DNA of 37,176 nucleotides, taken from positions 1-37,176 of the forward strand of contig CACEEO010000010.1 of NCBI GenBank assembly GCA_902558585.1. The letters are read 5' to 3'. The stretch is from an uncultured Pelagibacteraceae bacterium (GTDB lineage: Bacteria; Pseudomonadota; Alphaproteobacteria; Pelagibacterales; Pelagibacteraceae). The notes beneath the pieces are model-generated. The model had not been told where the DNA came from. It saw only the letters and a list, made by a program, of their open reading frames with translations, and ran no database searches. Position 1 is the stretch's first letter, and every line of letters begins with the position of its first letter. This document shows positions 9,203 to 17,489 of the stretch, piece by piece. A program made the position numbers and the translations under genes.

Positions 9203-10515
9203 GGTTTCGGTTTAAACTCGTGGAAGTTTTGTGTCATCGCTTCAGGAAAAAACATAACACATGCTAATACGATTAATTGTATTACTATAAACGGTGCAAA
9301 ACCTCTAAAAATATCTGTTAATGAGATATGTGGAGGAGCAACTGATTTTAAATAAAAAGCGGCGGGTCCAAAAGGTGGACTTAAAAATGAAACTTGCATA
9401 TTTACGCAAAATAATATTCCAAACCAAATAGGATCAAAACCAAGAGCTATAACTATTGGTAAAAATACTGGCATTGCTAACAATACAATTCCAACCCAAT
9501 CCATAAATGCTCCCATTATTAAGAACATTATCTGCATCATAAAAATTAAATACATTGGTTTTAAATCATAAGCCAATATAGTTTCTGCTACATATTTTGG
9601 ACCACCAGCAAGAGAATAAGCGCCCGCTAAAACTGTTGCACCAAAAGTAATTGTTAAAATAGTTCCTGAAGCTTTAAATGTTCTGGTTAATGCATCTTTA
9701 AACAAGAACCATGTTAATTCTTTTCTAGCAAAAATTATAATTAATGTAGCAACCACTCCCATTCCAGCTGCTTCTGTAATACCTGTTATTCCTGAATAGA
9801 TTGAACCTAAAACAATTATCACTATTCCAATTGGTGGCAAAAGACCTGGTAGATAAGAAATTTTTTCTTTTAAAGTTAATGGCGGCTCATCACTTAATGG
9901 TGCAAGATGTGGTTGCAATCTTGTTCTAATTAAAATGTAAGTGATTATCAAACCTGAAATCATCAAACCCGGAACTATTGCTTCTTGAAATAACATTGTA
10001 ATTGAAGTTTCTGTTGTCAATCCATAGATAATTAAAACAATTGAAGGAGGTATCATGGTTCCTAATGAACCCGATGCACAGATAATACCAATCGACATAT
10101 CTTGATCATATTTTAATCTCAACATTTGAGGCAGTGCAATCAATCCTAATAAAACTATTTCTCCTCCAATAATTCCACTCATGGCAGCCATAATTGTTGC
10201 CATGATGGCAGTCACCACTCCTACTCCACCTCGAGTTTTTCTTAGCCAGGCATTCAAGGCATCATATAAATCTCTAGCTATGTTCGAGCGTTCAAGCAAG
10301 GAGGCCATAAATATAAATAATGGTACCGACAAAAAAGAATAAGTAACAACTAGAGAATAATATCTTGAAAGTAAGATCCCTAAAGCATGTTCACCTATAT
10401 ATAAAAATACAAGTACTGCCCCCATAAAACCTGAGGCAAAACCCATTGGGACACCAATAGATATAAGCAATAATAATCCAACTATAAGTATTATTGAAAG
10501 TGATCCTATTTCCAT
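9199..10515 (-). CDS. dctM: TRAP transporter large permease (DctM)
   Basis: A 438-residue integral membrane protein with roughly 12 hydrophobic segments. It belongs to the TRAP large-subunit family, the Na+-driven channel partner of the periplasmic binding protein. Recognisable blocks are SVPLFIFMASLLERSNIARDL near residue 65, SGIIGGEIVLLGLIALP at about 113, GSLGTMIPPSIVLIIYG around 149, and GAFMDWVGIVLLAMPVFLPI near 333. It overlaps the GarR-like gene by 4 bases and follows dctQ after 1 base, so all are one transcript. The transported solute is inferred to be a sugar acid from the catabolic genes, not from DctM itself. Confidence 0.95.
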   Translation of the reverse strand: MEIGSLSIILIVGLLLLISIGVPMGFASGFMGAVLVFLYIGEHALGILLSRYYSLVVTYSFLSVPLFIFMASLLERSNIARDLYDALNAWLRKTRGGVGVVTAIMATIMAAMSGIIGGEIVLLGLIALPQMLRLKYDQDMSIGIICASGSLGTMIPPSIVLIIYGLTTETSITMLFQEAIVPGLMISGLIITYILIRTRLQPHLAPLSDEPPLTLKEKISYLPGLLPPIGIVIIVLGSIYSGITGITEAAGMGVVATLIIIFARKELTWFLFKDALTRTFKASGTILTITFGATVLAGAYSLAGGPKYVAETILAYDLKPMYLIFMMQIMFLIMGAFMDWVGIVLLAMPVFLPIVIALGFDPIWFGILFCVNMQVSFLSPPFGPAAFYLKSVAPPHISLTDIFRGFAPFIVIQLIVLACVMFFPEAMTQNFHEFKPKP

Positions 10516-10516
10516 T

Positions 10517-11086
10517 TTATTTTAATTCTTTAGAAGGGTCGTATTGTTTTTCTTTAGGATTTTTCCAATCAATTATTAAGTTATTTACTGATTGAACGGC
10601 AATAAGAAATACACATATTAGTGTAAGCGGCTTCATAGTAGCAGGAATTGGTGGATCCCAATAAGTAGCAAATCTCTCCCAATTTATAAACGATCTGTAT
10701 GCATCTTCTGTACCACCATAAATTACAGCTGCAGCAAAAAGAACAATAATAATTGTACTTATTAGATCAAAAATTCTCTGTGTTGGTCTACTGACCCAAT
10801 CATATAACAATACTATTCTAATATGGCTTCTTAACCTTGTTGCATATATTCCACCAACCAAATAACAAACACCAGCCAACCACAAGCATAATTCATTAGC
10901 CCACAAAGTTGGTTTAAATACAACGTACCTCATAAAAATTTCGTACATCATTACAAGTACTATTATCGGGATTAAATATTTGATTGTATGGCTTAAAAAT
11001 AAGGAAATTCTATCAATCCAATTTATTGGAAAATCATCTTTACTTGCAACTTTTTCATTTTGTTCTTGTAATTCTTTGTCAATCAT
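10517..11086 (-). CDS. dctQ: TRAP transporter small permease (DctQ)
   Basis: About 189 residues with four hydrophobic segments: 30-50, 62-80, 103-122 and 147-167. It carries the DctQ-type WANELCLWLAG motif in the second segment and R-R-x-H-I-R just after it. DctQ pairs with DctM to dock the binding protein. The frame can start at TTG 11089 or ATG 11086; I choose the ATG because it is canonical and directly adjacent. No clear Shine-Dalgarno is visible. A strong hairpin separates it from dctP upstream. Confidence 0.92.
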   Translation of the reverse strand: MIDKELQEQNEKVASKDDFPINWIDRISLFLSHTIKYLIPIIVLVMMYEIFMRYVVFKPTLWANELCLWLAGVCYLVGGIYATRLRSHIRIVLLYDWVSRPTQRIFDLISTIIIVLFAAAVIYGGTEDAYRSFINWERFATYWDPPIPATMKPLTLICVFLIAVQSVNNLIIDWKNPKEKQYDPSKELK

Positions 11087-11111
11087 CAAATAAAAAAATT
11101 TTAAGTTGGTA

Positions 11112-11135
11112 AGAAGGGCCTTTGTAGGCCCTTCT
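11112..11135 (-). other. Intercistronic stem-loop after dctP
   Basis: A perfect 10-base-pair inverted repeat (arms 11112-11121 and 11126-11135, loop of 4) starts 12 bases past the dctP stop. Read in the operon direction there is no U-tract right after the stem, so it is not a classical terminator. It probably protects the dctP 3' end or attenuates dctQM, giving more binding protein than permease. That role is inference. In the opposite direction a T-run does follow, but no plus-strand gene ends here. Confidence 0.7.
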
Positions 11136-11147
11136 AGATTTTTTTAA

Positions 11148-12164
11148 TTACATAATACCGTTAGCTTTCATATAAGCTGTATGTATGTCTATAAGAGCAG
11201 CAGCTTCAGGAGATTTCTTTTTCCATTCCTGCCAAGCATTAAGTGCAGCATTTCTGAACTTAAGTCTATCTTCTCTAGACCAGTCATGAAGTGTAACACC
11301 CATTTCTTTTAAAGCTTTAACTGCTTCTGCATTTTTTCTCTCAACCAAGCTAGTGATTGTTCTACCAGCAATCTCAATACCTGCTTTCATCGCTCCTCTT
11401 TCATGAGGTTTTAGCTTTTTCCATACTTTTGTATTACAAGCTAAATGGTCAGCTGGCATAGAGTGGAAACCTGGGTATGTAGCATATTTGTTTTGCTCAT
11501 AGTGTCCACCTGCATAGTTAGTAGCTAGAGATGAATAGTCAGCACCATCAATTAGACCAGTTTGTAAAGCAGTTGGAACTTCACCAAAGTCCATTACGAT
11601 TGGCTTAGCACCTAGTGCAGTAAAGATCATACTTTCCATTCCTGGAGGTGATCTAAATTTAAAGTCTTTGATAGATGCAACATCTGGAATTGGTTTGCTA
11701 GAAATTAGAGACTCATGTCCTGGTATCCACCAACCAATTAAAGTCATTCCGTATTTGTTGTAAAGTGCATCAACAGCTTCTTGAGCTCCTGGGAAATTCA
11801 AGAATTCATATTGTTGATATGGGTTATCGTATCCACCCATTACATCACCTGCGAATTGGAACGCTGCATTTTTACCAGTTTGGTAACCAGCACCAGTCAT
11901 ATCACAATCGATAATTCCAGTTTGTGCAGAGTTAAACACCTCAGCAGATTTTCCTGTTACTGATGATGAGTAGAACATTTCTATTTTTAAGCTTCCGCCA
12001 GAAAACATTTCTACGTTTTTAGCAAATTGAGCCGCAACTTCACCATTAGGTGAACTAGCAGTAAAGTGTGTTTCAATCTTTAAAGTCTTTGCATTTGCAG
12101 AGCCAAATAAAGCAACTGAAACAATAGCTACAGCTGCTATAGTTTTAGATATAAGTTTAAACAT
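11148..12164 (-). CDS. dctP: TRAP transporter solute-binding protein (DctP)
   Basis: A 338-residue periplasmic binding protein. A signal peptide of about 25 residues (basic MFKLISK, hydrophobic core, cleavage after ANA) precedes the mature start KTLKIETHF. The family arginine that clamps the substrate carboxylate is Arg171 in FKFRSPPGMES, followed by GEVPTALQTGLIDGADY. An excellent GAGAGGAAG ribosome binding site precedes the ATG, fitting high expression. It is the first gene of the dctPQM transporter and the promoter-proximal gene of the long catabolic operon. Ligand is inferred to be a sugar acid; the binding pocket cannot be read with confidence. Confidence 0.95.
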   Translation of the reverse strand: MFKLISKTIAAVAIVSVALFGSANAKTLKIETHFTASSPNGEVAAQFAKNVEMFSGGSLKIEMFYSSSVTGKSAEVFNSAQTGIIDCDMTGAGYQTGKNAAFQFAGDVMGGYDNPYQQYEFLNFPGAQEAVDALYNKYGMTLIGWWIPGHESLISSKPIPDVASIKDFKFRSPPGMESMIFTALGAKPIVMDFGEVPTALQTGLIDGADYSSLATNYAGGHYEQNKYATYPGFHSMPADHLACNTKVWKKLKPHERGAMKAGIEIAGRTITSLVERKNAEAVKALKEMGVTLHDWSREDRLKFRNAALNAWQEWKKKSPEAAALIDIHTAYMKANGIM

Positions 12165-12251
12165 TATCTTCCTCTCGTTTATGTTTTTTTTGAAAGTTAA
12201 TCATAAATGGTTTTTGAGATCAATAATTTCGTTTAACTTTTATATATAGAA

Positions 12252-12279
12252 ATTATATATATTCTCTAAACAGACAACT
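12252..12279 (-). promoter_or_regulatory. Candidate dctP promoter
   Basis: On the minus strand there is a perfect TATAAT (12252-12257). A weak -35 precedes it: AGTTGT at 12274-12279 with a 16-base spacer, or TTGTCT at 12272-12277 with 14. The predicted start is about 80 bases upstream of the dctP ATG. The -35 overlaps an inverted repeat. Position and hexamers are seen; activity is inferred. Confidence 0.4.
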
Positions 12280-12288
12280 TATAGTTGT
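12274..12288. promoter_or_regulatory. Palindromic operator candidate upstream of dctP
   Basis: ACAACT-TAT-AGTTGT is a perfect 6-3-6 inverted repeat overlapping the proposed -35 region and the last codons before the stop of the hydroxyacid dehydrogenase gene. Spacing fits a dimeric repressor such as a GntR-family protein. No regulator gene for this cluster lies in the window. Confidence 0.4.
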
Positions 12289-12289
12289 T

Positions 12290-13258
12290 CTAAACTACTT
12301 CTGAAATAAGTGGTTTTTTATTGAAAAAACAGAAGATATTATCTACTGCCATCATGCTCATGGCCAATCTTGTCTCATGTGTTGCACTACCGATATGAGG
12401 TAGTACAAAACAGTTATCTAATTTTAAATATCTTTTATCTAAATTTGGTTCATTATTAAAAACATCTAAACCTGCTGCATAAATTTTTTTATTTTCTAGT
12501 GCATCTATCAATGCATCGTCATCAATAGTTGATCCTCTTGAAGTATTAATAACTACTGCATGCTTTGGTAGCAAACTTATTGTTGATGAATTAAGAATAT
12601 GTTTGGTCTCAGCTGTTGCAGGTGTATGAATACTTAAAAAATCACACTCGGGTAGCAATGCATTTATATCAGAATAATACTTTGCACCATCCTCTAGATC
12701 ATCAGAAAGTTTGTTTCTGTTGTAATAAATTATCTTCATACCAAATGCCTTAGCAGATTTTGCAGCCATTCTACCGATACGACCCATACCAATGATACCT
12801 AAAGTTTTCCCTGTAACAGAATTTCCAATCATAAATTTAGTTAAATCTGGTTTTTGATTTTTCCAGTTATCTGTTCTCACTAAATTATAAGCTTCACCAA
12901 TTCTTCTAGATGCAGCTAATATTAAAAGCATTGTAGTTTCAGCTACCGCCTCATTCAATACATCTGGAGTATTTGTTACTTTAATTTTTTTTTCTTCAGC
13001 AGATTTAATTGAAATATTGTCATAGCCAACTCCAACTTGAGCTATTATTTTTAATTTCCCATTTAAATTATTAAAAAAATTTTCACTAATTTTATCAAAT
13101 CCTGTTGAAATCATTCCATCATAATCATTAACAATTTTTATTAATTCACTTTCTGGAATAGGTTCGTCTTTTGGATTAAGTGTTGCTTCAAATTCTTTTT
13201 GAAGTTTTTCTTCTGCTAAATCTGAGATTTTTCTCGAAACTAATATTTTTGGCTTCAT
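12290..13258 (-). CDS. D-2-hydroxyacid dehydrogenase (glyoxylate/hydroxypyruvate reductase type)
   Basis: A 322-residue member of the D-isomer 2-hydroxyacid dehydrogenase family. The split catalytic domain surrounds an NAD(P)-binding domain with GMGRIG at 157-162. Arg181 after strand 2 (YYNRN) suggests NADPH. The catalytic set is Arg241 (NTSRGS), Glu270 (NNEP) and His288 (LPHIG). Relatives reduce glyoxylate, hydroxypyruvate or 2-ketogluconate. It lies 1 base from the IlvD/Edd gene and upstream of the TRAP operon, so it probably handles a 2-keto acid arising from the same substrate. Which one cannot be told from sequence. Confidence 0.88.
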   Translation of the reverse strand: MKPKILVSRKISDLAEEKLQKEFEATLNPKDEPIPESELIKIVNDYDGMISTGFDKISENFFNNLNGKLKIIAQVGVGYDNISIKSAEEKKIKVTNTPDVLNEAVAETTMLLILAASRRIGEAYNLVRTDNWKNQKPDLTKFMIGNSVTGKTLGIIGMGRIGRMAAKSAKAFGMKIIYYNRNKLSDDLEDGAKYYSDINALLPECDFLSIHTPATAETKHILNSSTISLLPKHAVVINTSRGSTIDDDALIDALENKKIYAAGLDVFNNEPNLDKRYLKLDNCFVLPHIGSATHETRLAMSMMAVDNIFCFFNKKPLISEVV

Positions 13259-13259
13259 A

Positions 13260-15044
13260 TTAGTGAGAATCTCTTGGTAAGCCTTTGGTATGTGATACGT
13301 CTAAATATTTACCTCGAGAATTAATACATGCACCATCATCCAATTGACCAACAGTGTTTCTAAATATTTCCTGCCAAGGAGTTTGGTTATTTGGTTTAAA
13401 TACTTTTTTATTTTTTCTTCGTTTTTTAAATTCAGCTTGAGAAATCAATAAATCAACTCTTCTTTTATTTAAGTCTATTTTTATTTTATCGTAAGTTTTA
13501 ACAATTCCTAGATCTCCACCTACTGCGGACTCTGGTGAGACATGTAAAATTGATGGACTTTCTGATGTTCCACTTTGTCTTCCATCACCTAAAGTTGGTA
13601 AATGTCTTATTCCTTTTTTTAACAATCTGTCTGGTGGTTGCATATTAACCACTTCAGCTGATCCAGGGTAACCAACAGGTCCACAGCCTCTAATAATTAA
13701 TAAAGAGTTTTCATCTATTTTTAACTTCTTATCATTAAGTCTTTTATGATAATCCTCAGGACCTTCAAAAACTATAGCTTTACACTCAAAAACATTTGGG
13801 TGTTTAGGATTTGATAAATATTGACCTCTAAATTCTTTACTGATTACAGATGTTTTCATAATAGCAGATGAGAAAAAGTTACTTTTCATAACTAAAAAGC
13901 CAGCTTTTTCAGTCAATGCATTCTTAAATGTTTTAATTACTTTGTTATCTACATCAACTTTCTTTCTTAAATTTTCTCCTACAGTTTTTCCTGTAACTGT
14001 CTTTATTTTTGTATGAATTTTTTTGTTTTTAATTAATTCTTTCATTACCGCAGGTATTGCTCCAGCTCTGTGAAAACTTTCCATTAAGTATTCTCCTGCA
14101 GGTTGACAATTAACCAATAGAGGAATGTTATGCCCAAGTTTTTGCCAATCAGAAAGATCAAATTTAATTCCCATATGTTTTGCAATAGCACTTAGATGAG
14201 CTGTACAATTACTAGATCCACCAATAGCACTTGCAACTACTACTGCGTTTTCAAAAGCTTTACGTGTCATAATTTTTGATGGGGTTAAATCTTCATGAAC
14301 CATTCCAACGATTCTTTTTCCTGTTTCGTAAGAAATTTGTTCTCTTTCTCTATAAGGAGCTGGAATAACAGCACCCCCTGGTAAAGACATACCTAACGCT
14401 TCTGCTACAGAGTTCATTGAAGAAGCTGTTCCCATTGTATTACAATGTCCAGCACTCGGTGCAGAAGATGCAACCATATCCATAAATTCCTCGTATTTAA
14501 TTTCTCCTTTGGCTAACATTTTTCTAGCTTCCCAAACTACCATTCCTGACCCGGCTAACTTTCCTTTGTAAACTCCATCTAACATTGGACCGCCTGATAA
14601 AACTATTGCGGGAATGTTTACCGTTGCAGCAGCCATTAAAGCAGCTGGAGTAGTTTTGTCACATCCTGTTGTTAAGATAACTCCATCAATTGGATATCCA
14701 TATAAAACTTCCACTAGTGATAAGTAAGAAAGATTTCTATCCAACATTGCTGTTGGTCTTTTTCCAGTTTCTTGAATTGGGTGAGTAGGAAATTCCATTG
14801 GTATACCTCCTGCTCTTCTTATTCCATCTTTTATTCTTTTACTTAAAGACATAAAATGCCTGTTGCATGGAGAAAGATCACTTCCAGATTGCGCTATTCC
14901 TATAATTGGATTACCAGATTGTAATTCTTTTCTTGTAAGCCCATAATTTAAATATCTTTCCAGATATAAAGCAGTCATGTCAGGGTTTTTTGGATTATTG
15001 AACCATTGTTGACTTCTGAAACTTTTTTTTCTTTTTTTAGGCAT
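13260..15044 (-). CDS. IlvD/Edd-family sugar-acid dehydratase
   Basis: A 594-residue iron-sulfur dehydratase. The three cluster cysteines are visible: Cys60 (SDLSPCNRH), Cys128 (TTGCDKTTP) and Cys201 (GHCNTMGTASSMN). Lys130, the usually carbamylated metal ligand, and the C-terminal RQSGTSESPSILHVSPESA block are present. Length and GHCNTMGTA match the pentonate/hexonate branch (L-arabonate, D-xylonate, D-fuconate dehydratases) rather than dihydroxyacid dehydratase or phosphogluconate dehydratase. It would convert an aldonate to a 2-keto-3-deoxy aldonate. It is the first gene of its minus-strand transcript, divergent from the UxaA-type dehydratase 46 bases away. Substrate is unknown. Confidence 0.9.
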   Translation of the reverse strand: MPKKRKKSFRSQQWFNNPKNPDMTALYLERYLNYGLTRKELQSGNPIIGIAQSGSDLSPCNRHFMSLSKRIKDGIRRAGGIPMEFPTHPIQETGKRPTAMLDRNLSYLSLVEVLYGYPIDGVILTTGCDKTTPAALMAAATVNIPAIVLSGGPMLDGVYKGKLAGSGMVVWEARKMLAKGEIKYEEFMDMVASSAPSAGHCNTMGTASSMNSVAEALGMSLPGGAVIPAPYREREQISYETGKRIVGMVHEDLTPSKIMTRKAFENAVVVASAIGGSSNCTAHLSAIAKHMGIKFDLSDWQKLGHNIPLLVNCQPAGEYLMESFHRAGAIPAVMKELIKNKKIHTKIKTVTGKTVGENLRKKVDVDNKVIKTFKNALTEKAGFLVMKSNFFSSAIMKTSVISKEFRGQYLSNPKHPNVFECKAIVFEGPEDYHKRLNDKKLKIDENSLLIIRGCGPVGYPGSAEVVNMQPPDRLLKKGIRHLPTLGDGRQSGTSESPSILHVSPESAVGGDLGIVKTYDKIKIDLNKRRVDLLISQAEFKKRRKNKKVFKPNNQTPWQEIFRNTVGQLDDGACINSRGKYLDVSHTKGLPRDSH

Positions 15045-15055
15045 AATTTAAATAA

Positions 15056-15084
15056 TGGTTTGTTTAGATTTATAGTTATATAAT
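15056..15084 (+). promoter_or_regulatory. Candidate promoter, possibly for a leaderless mRNA
   Basis: TGGTTT (15056-15061), a 17-base spacer and a perfect TATAAT (15079-15084) stand in the 46-base divergent gap. The -10 ends 6 bases before the ATG at 15091 and no Shine-Dalgarno exists, so transcription would begin at or beside the start codon. Confidence 0.45.
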
Positions 15085-15090
15085 AATTTT

Positions 15091-16596
15091 ATGAATAATC
15101 TAATAGTTTTAAATAAGAATGACAATGTGGGCGTAAGCCAATTTATTATTCCTGAAAAAACTAAAATACAAGGTCATGAAATTAGTACTATCGATCCAAT
15201 CCCTTTTGGACATAAAGTTTGTTTAAAAACAATTAAAAAAGGTGATCCGATCATTAAATATGATCAAATTATTGGGTTTGCATTAGATGATATTAAACCT
15301 GGACAACATGTGCATTCTCATAATTTAGAATTTAGAGAATTCAAAAGAGATTTTAAAGTCACAGATAAAAAACATGTTATTGATGAAAAAGCAGATACCT
15401 TCTTTAATGGAATTATAAGAGATAATGGACAGGTCGCTACTAGAAATTATATTGGAATAGTGAGTACCGTAAATTGCTCAGCAACTGTCACTAAAATGAT
15501 TGTTGAGAAGATTAAATATTCTGACATTTTAAAAGATTATCCAAACATCGACGGCATAGTACCAATTACTCACTCAACTGGATGTGGAATGAATACAGAA
15601 AGTGAAGGAATGCAAATTTTCCAAAGAACTATAGACGGATTTAAAAATCATCCAAACTTTTCTCATGTTTTTGTAATAGGTCTTGGTTGTGAATGCGCCC
15701 AAGTAAGTTTATTTGATGAATCTTTAAAAAAACATAACCGAATACATTTTTTGACAATTCAAGATGAAGGTGGAACTAAAAAAATTGTAGATAAAGTATT
15801 ATCACAAATTAAAAATTTACTTTCTGAGGCAAATAATGTTCAAAGAACTTCACAACCAGTAAGTCACTTAACACTAGCTCTTCAATGTGGAGGTTCTGAT
15901 GGGTATTCTGGAATAACTGCAAATCCCGCTTTAGGAGTGGCGGCAGATCTATTGGTTAAAAAAGGTGGAAGTGCAATTTTATCTGAAACCCCAGAGATTT
16001 ATGGTGCAGAACATTTATTAATTAATAGAGCTAACTCACAAGAGACTGCTGACAAACTACTTAAAAGAATTGAATGGTGGAGGCATTACACTTCAATTAA
16101 TAATAGTTCGATGGATAACAATCCAGCGCCAGGAAATAAAAAAGGTGGTCTTACTACTATATTAGAAAAATCTTTAGGTGCTGTTGCAAAAGGAGGAAAT
16201 TCTATTCTTCAAGATGTATTGCACTATGCGGAACCTTTAAAAAATAAAGGTTTTAATTTTATGGATTCTCCAGGTTATGATCCGGTATCAGTTACTGGTC
16301 AAGTTGCATCAGGTGCTAATGTAATTTGTTTTACAACGGGACGAGGATCCTGTTTTGGTTGCAAGCCAGTTCCAAGTTTAAAACTTTCAACAAACTCAGT
16401 GATGTTTGAAAGAATGTCTGAAGATATGGATATTAATTGTGGAACAATTGCTGAAGGAAAAGAAAAAGTTGAAGAAGTTGGTCAAAAAATATTTGAATTA
16501 GTTGTAAATACTGCCTCGGGAAATAAATCAAAAAGTGAAATCAACGGCTACGGTGACGAGGAGTTTAATCCTTGGCAAGTTGGCGTTGTAATGTAA
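15091..16596 (+). CDS. Altronate/galactarate dehydratase-family protein (UxaA/GarD)
   Basis: A 501-residue protein with an N-terminal SAF domain (about 1-90) and the UxaA/GarD catalytic region. Blocks include RDNGQVATRNYIGIVSTVNCSAT (about 112-133), THSTGCGMN (near 165), GLGCE (near 200), LQCGGSDGYSGITANPALG (about 268-286) and GRGSCFGCKPVPSLKLSTN (near 423). Family enzymes are iron-dependent and remove water from altronate or galactarate to give 2-keto-3-deoxy acids. Length is like UxaA (about 495). This is the third unrelated dehydratase around the same transporter. No uronate isomerase or fructuronate/tagaturonate reductase is nearby, so altronate specificity is not assured. Confidence 0.85.
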   Translation: MNNLIVLNKNDNVGVSQFIIPEKTKIQGHEISTIDPIPFGHKVCLKTIKKGDPIIKYDQIIGFALDDIKPGQHVHSHNLEFREFKRDFKVTDKKHVIDEKADTFFNGIIRDNGQVATRNYIGIVSTVNCSATVTKMIVEKIKYSDILKDYPNIDGIVPITHSTGCGMNTESEGMQIFQRTIDGFKNHPNFSHVFVIGLGCECAQVSLFDESLKKHNRIHFLTIQDEGGTKKIVDKVLSQIKNLLSEANNVQRTSQPVSHLTLALQCGGSDGYSGITANPALGVAADLLVKKGGSAILSETPEIYGAEHLLINRANSQETADKLLKRIEWWRHYTSINNSSMDNNPAPGNKKGGLTTILEKSLGAVAKGGNSILQDVLHYAEPLKNKGFNFMDSPGYDPVSVTGQVASGANVICFTTGRGSCFGCKPVPSLKLSTNSVMFERMSEDMDINCGTIAEGKEKVEEVGQKIFELVVNTASGNKSKSEINGYGDEEFNPWQVGVVM

Positions 16597-16608
16597 TTAA
16601 TATTTCCT

Positions 16609-17475
16609 GTGCCTCAACAAACATCCTTGATTAATGTAATTTTATTAGCTGCCGGTGGTTTTTTCATGTTCGTTTGTATGGACTCTATGGCAAAATACCT
16701 TGGTACTGTTATGCCAATTACTCAAGCAATTTGGGGAAGATTTTTTTTTCACTTAATTTCTTTAATTATATTTTTTTTAATTTTTAAACCAAAGGTAAAC
16801 TTAAAAAAAAATTTTAAAGTTCAAATAATAAGATCTACTTTAATGGTTACAGCTACTTCGTTTATGTTTTATTCTTTACAGAAATTTGATTTAGTAGATA
16901 TTTATGTTGTTTTCTTCACAGCTCCATTAATTGTTTCATTACTTTCAGCATACTTTTTAAAAGATATATTAACACCCAAGGGCATACTTTTGATGTTGCT
17001 TAGTTTTGGATCAATTATTTACTCATTAGGGCCAAGTATGAGAATATTTAGTGTTGATTTAATTTTTCCAATAGTTCCACCAATTTGCTGGGCTCTATAT
17101 CAATTTTTTACTAAAATAGTATCAGGTGATAACGATCCTTTTGCTGCAATTTTTTATACCTCTATTCTGGGTGCAATTATTTTTAGTGTATTTATATTTT
17201 TTAATTGGGTTCCATTGGAAAAAAATATCTTCTGGCTATATCTAATATTACTTGGTGCGGCAGGTTTTGTAAGTCATTCTTTGATTATTTATGCTATTCA
17301 GCTGTCAAATTTATCTTTTGTAACAAATTTTCAATATTCTCAATTGGTTTGGTCAACAATTATAAATTTTTTAATATTTGGTGTACCATTCGATTATAAT
17401 AAAATTGTTGGTGTAATAGGAATTATAGTTTTTGGTATAATGTTTATTCGAACAGAGGGAACTAAGAAAAGTTAA
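16609..17475 (+). CDS. EamA/DMT-family transporter
   Basis: A 288-residue protein with about ten hydrophobic segments forming two EamA repeats. It starts with a GTG, 12 bases after the dehydratase gene; the next ATGs lie inside the first membrane segment, so the GTG is preferred. DMT-superfamily members export or import small metabolites, with substrates that cannot be predicted from sequence. Position between two sugar-acid enzymes suggests a related solute. G-W-A-L-Y in the second half (ICWALYQFFTKIV) is typical of the family. Confidence 0.85.
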   Translation: MPQQTSLINVILLAAGGFFMFVCMDSMAKYLGTVMPITQAIWGRFFFHLISLIIFFLIFKPKVNLKKNFKVQIIRSTLMVTATSFMFYSLQKFDLVDIYVVFFTAPLIVSLLSAYFLKDILTPKGILLMLLSFGSIIYSLGPSMRIFSVDLIFPIVPPICWALYQFFTKIVSGDNDPFAAIFYTSILGAIIFSVFIFFNWVPLEKNIFWLYLILLGAAGFVSHSLIIYAIQLSNLSFVTNFQYSQLVWSTIINFLIFGVPFDYNKIVGVIGIIVFGIMFIRTEGTKKS

Positions 17476-17489
17476 TTAATGATATAATT

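Noticed and set aside
11087..11089. TTG as the dctQ start
   Set aside because: An ATG follows directly and no ribosome binding site favours the TTG.
11112..11145. Hairpin plus T-run as a plus-strand terminator
   Set aside because: No plus-strand gene ends here; the genes on both sides are on the minus strand.
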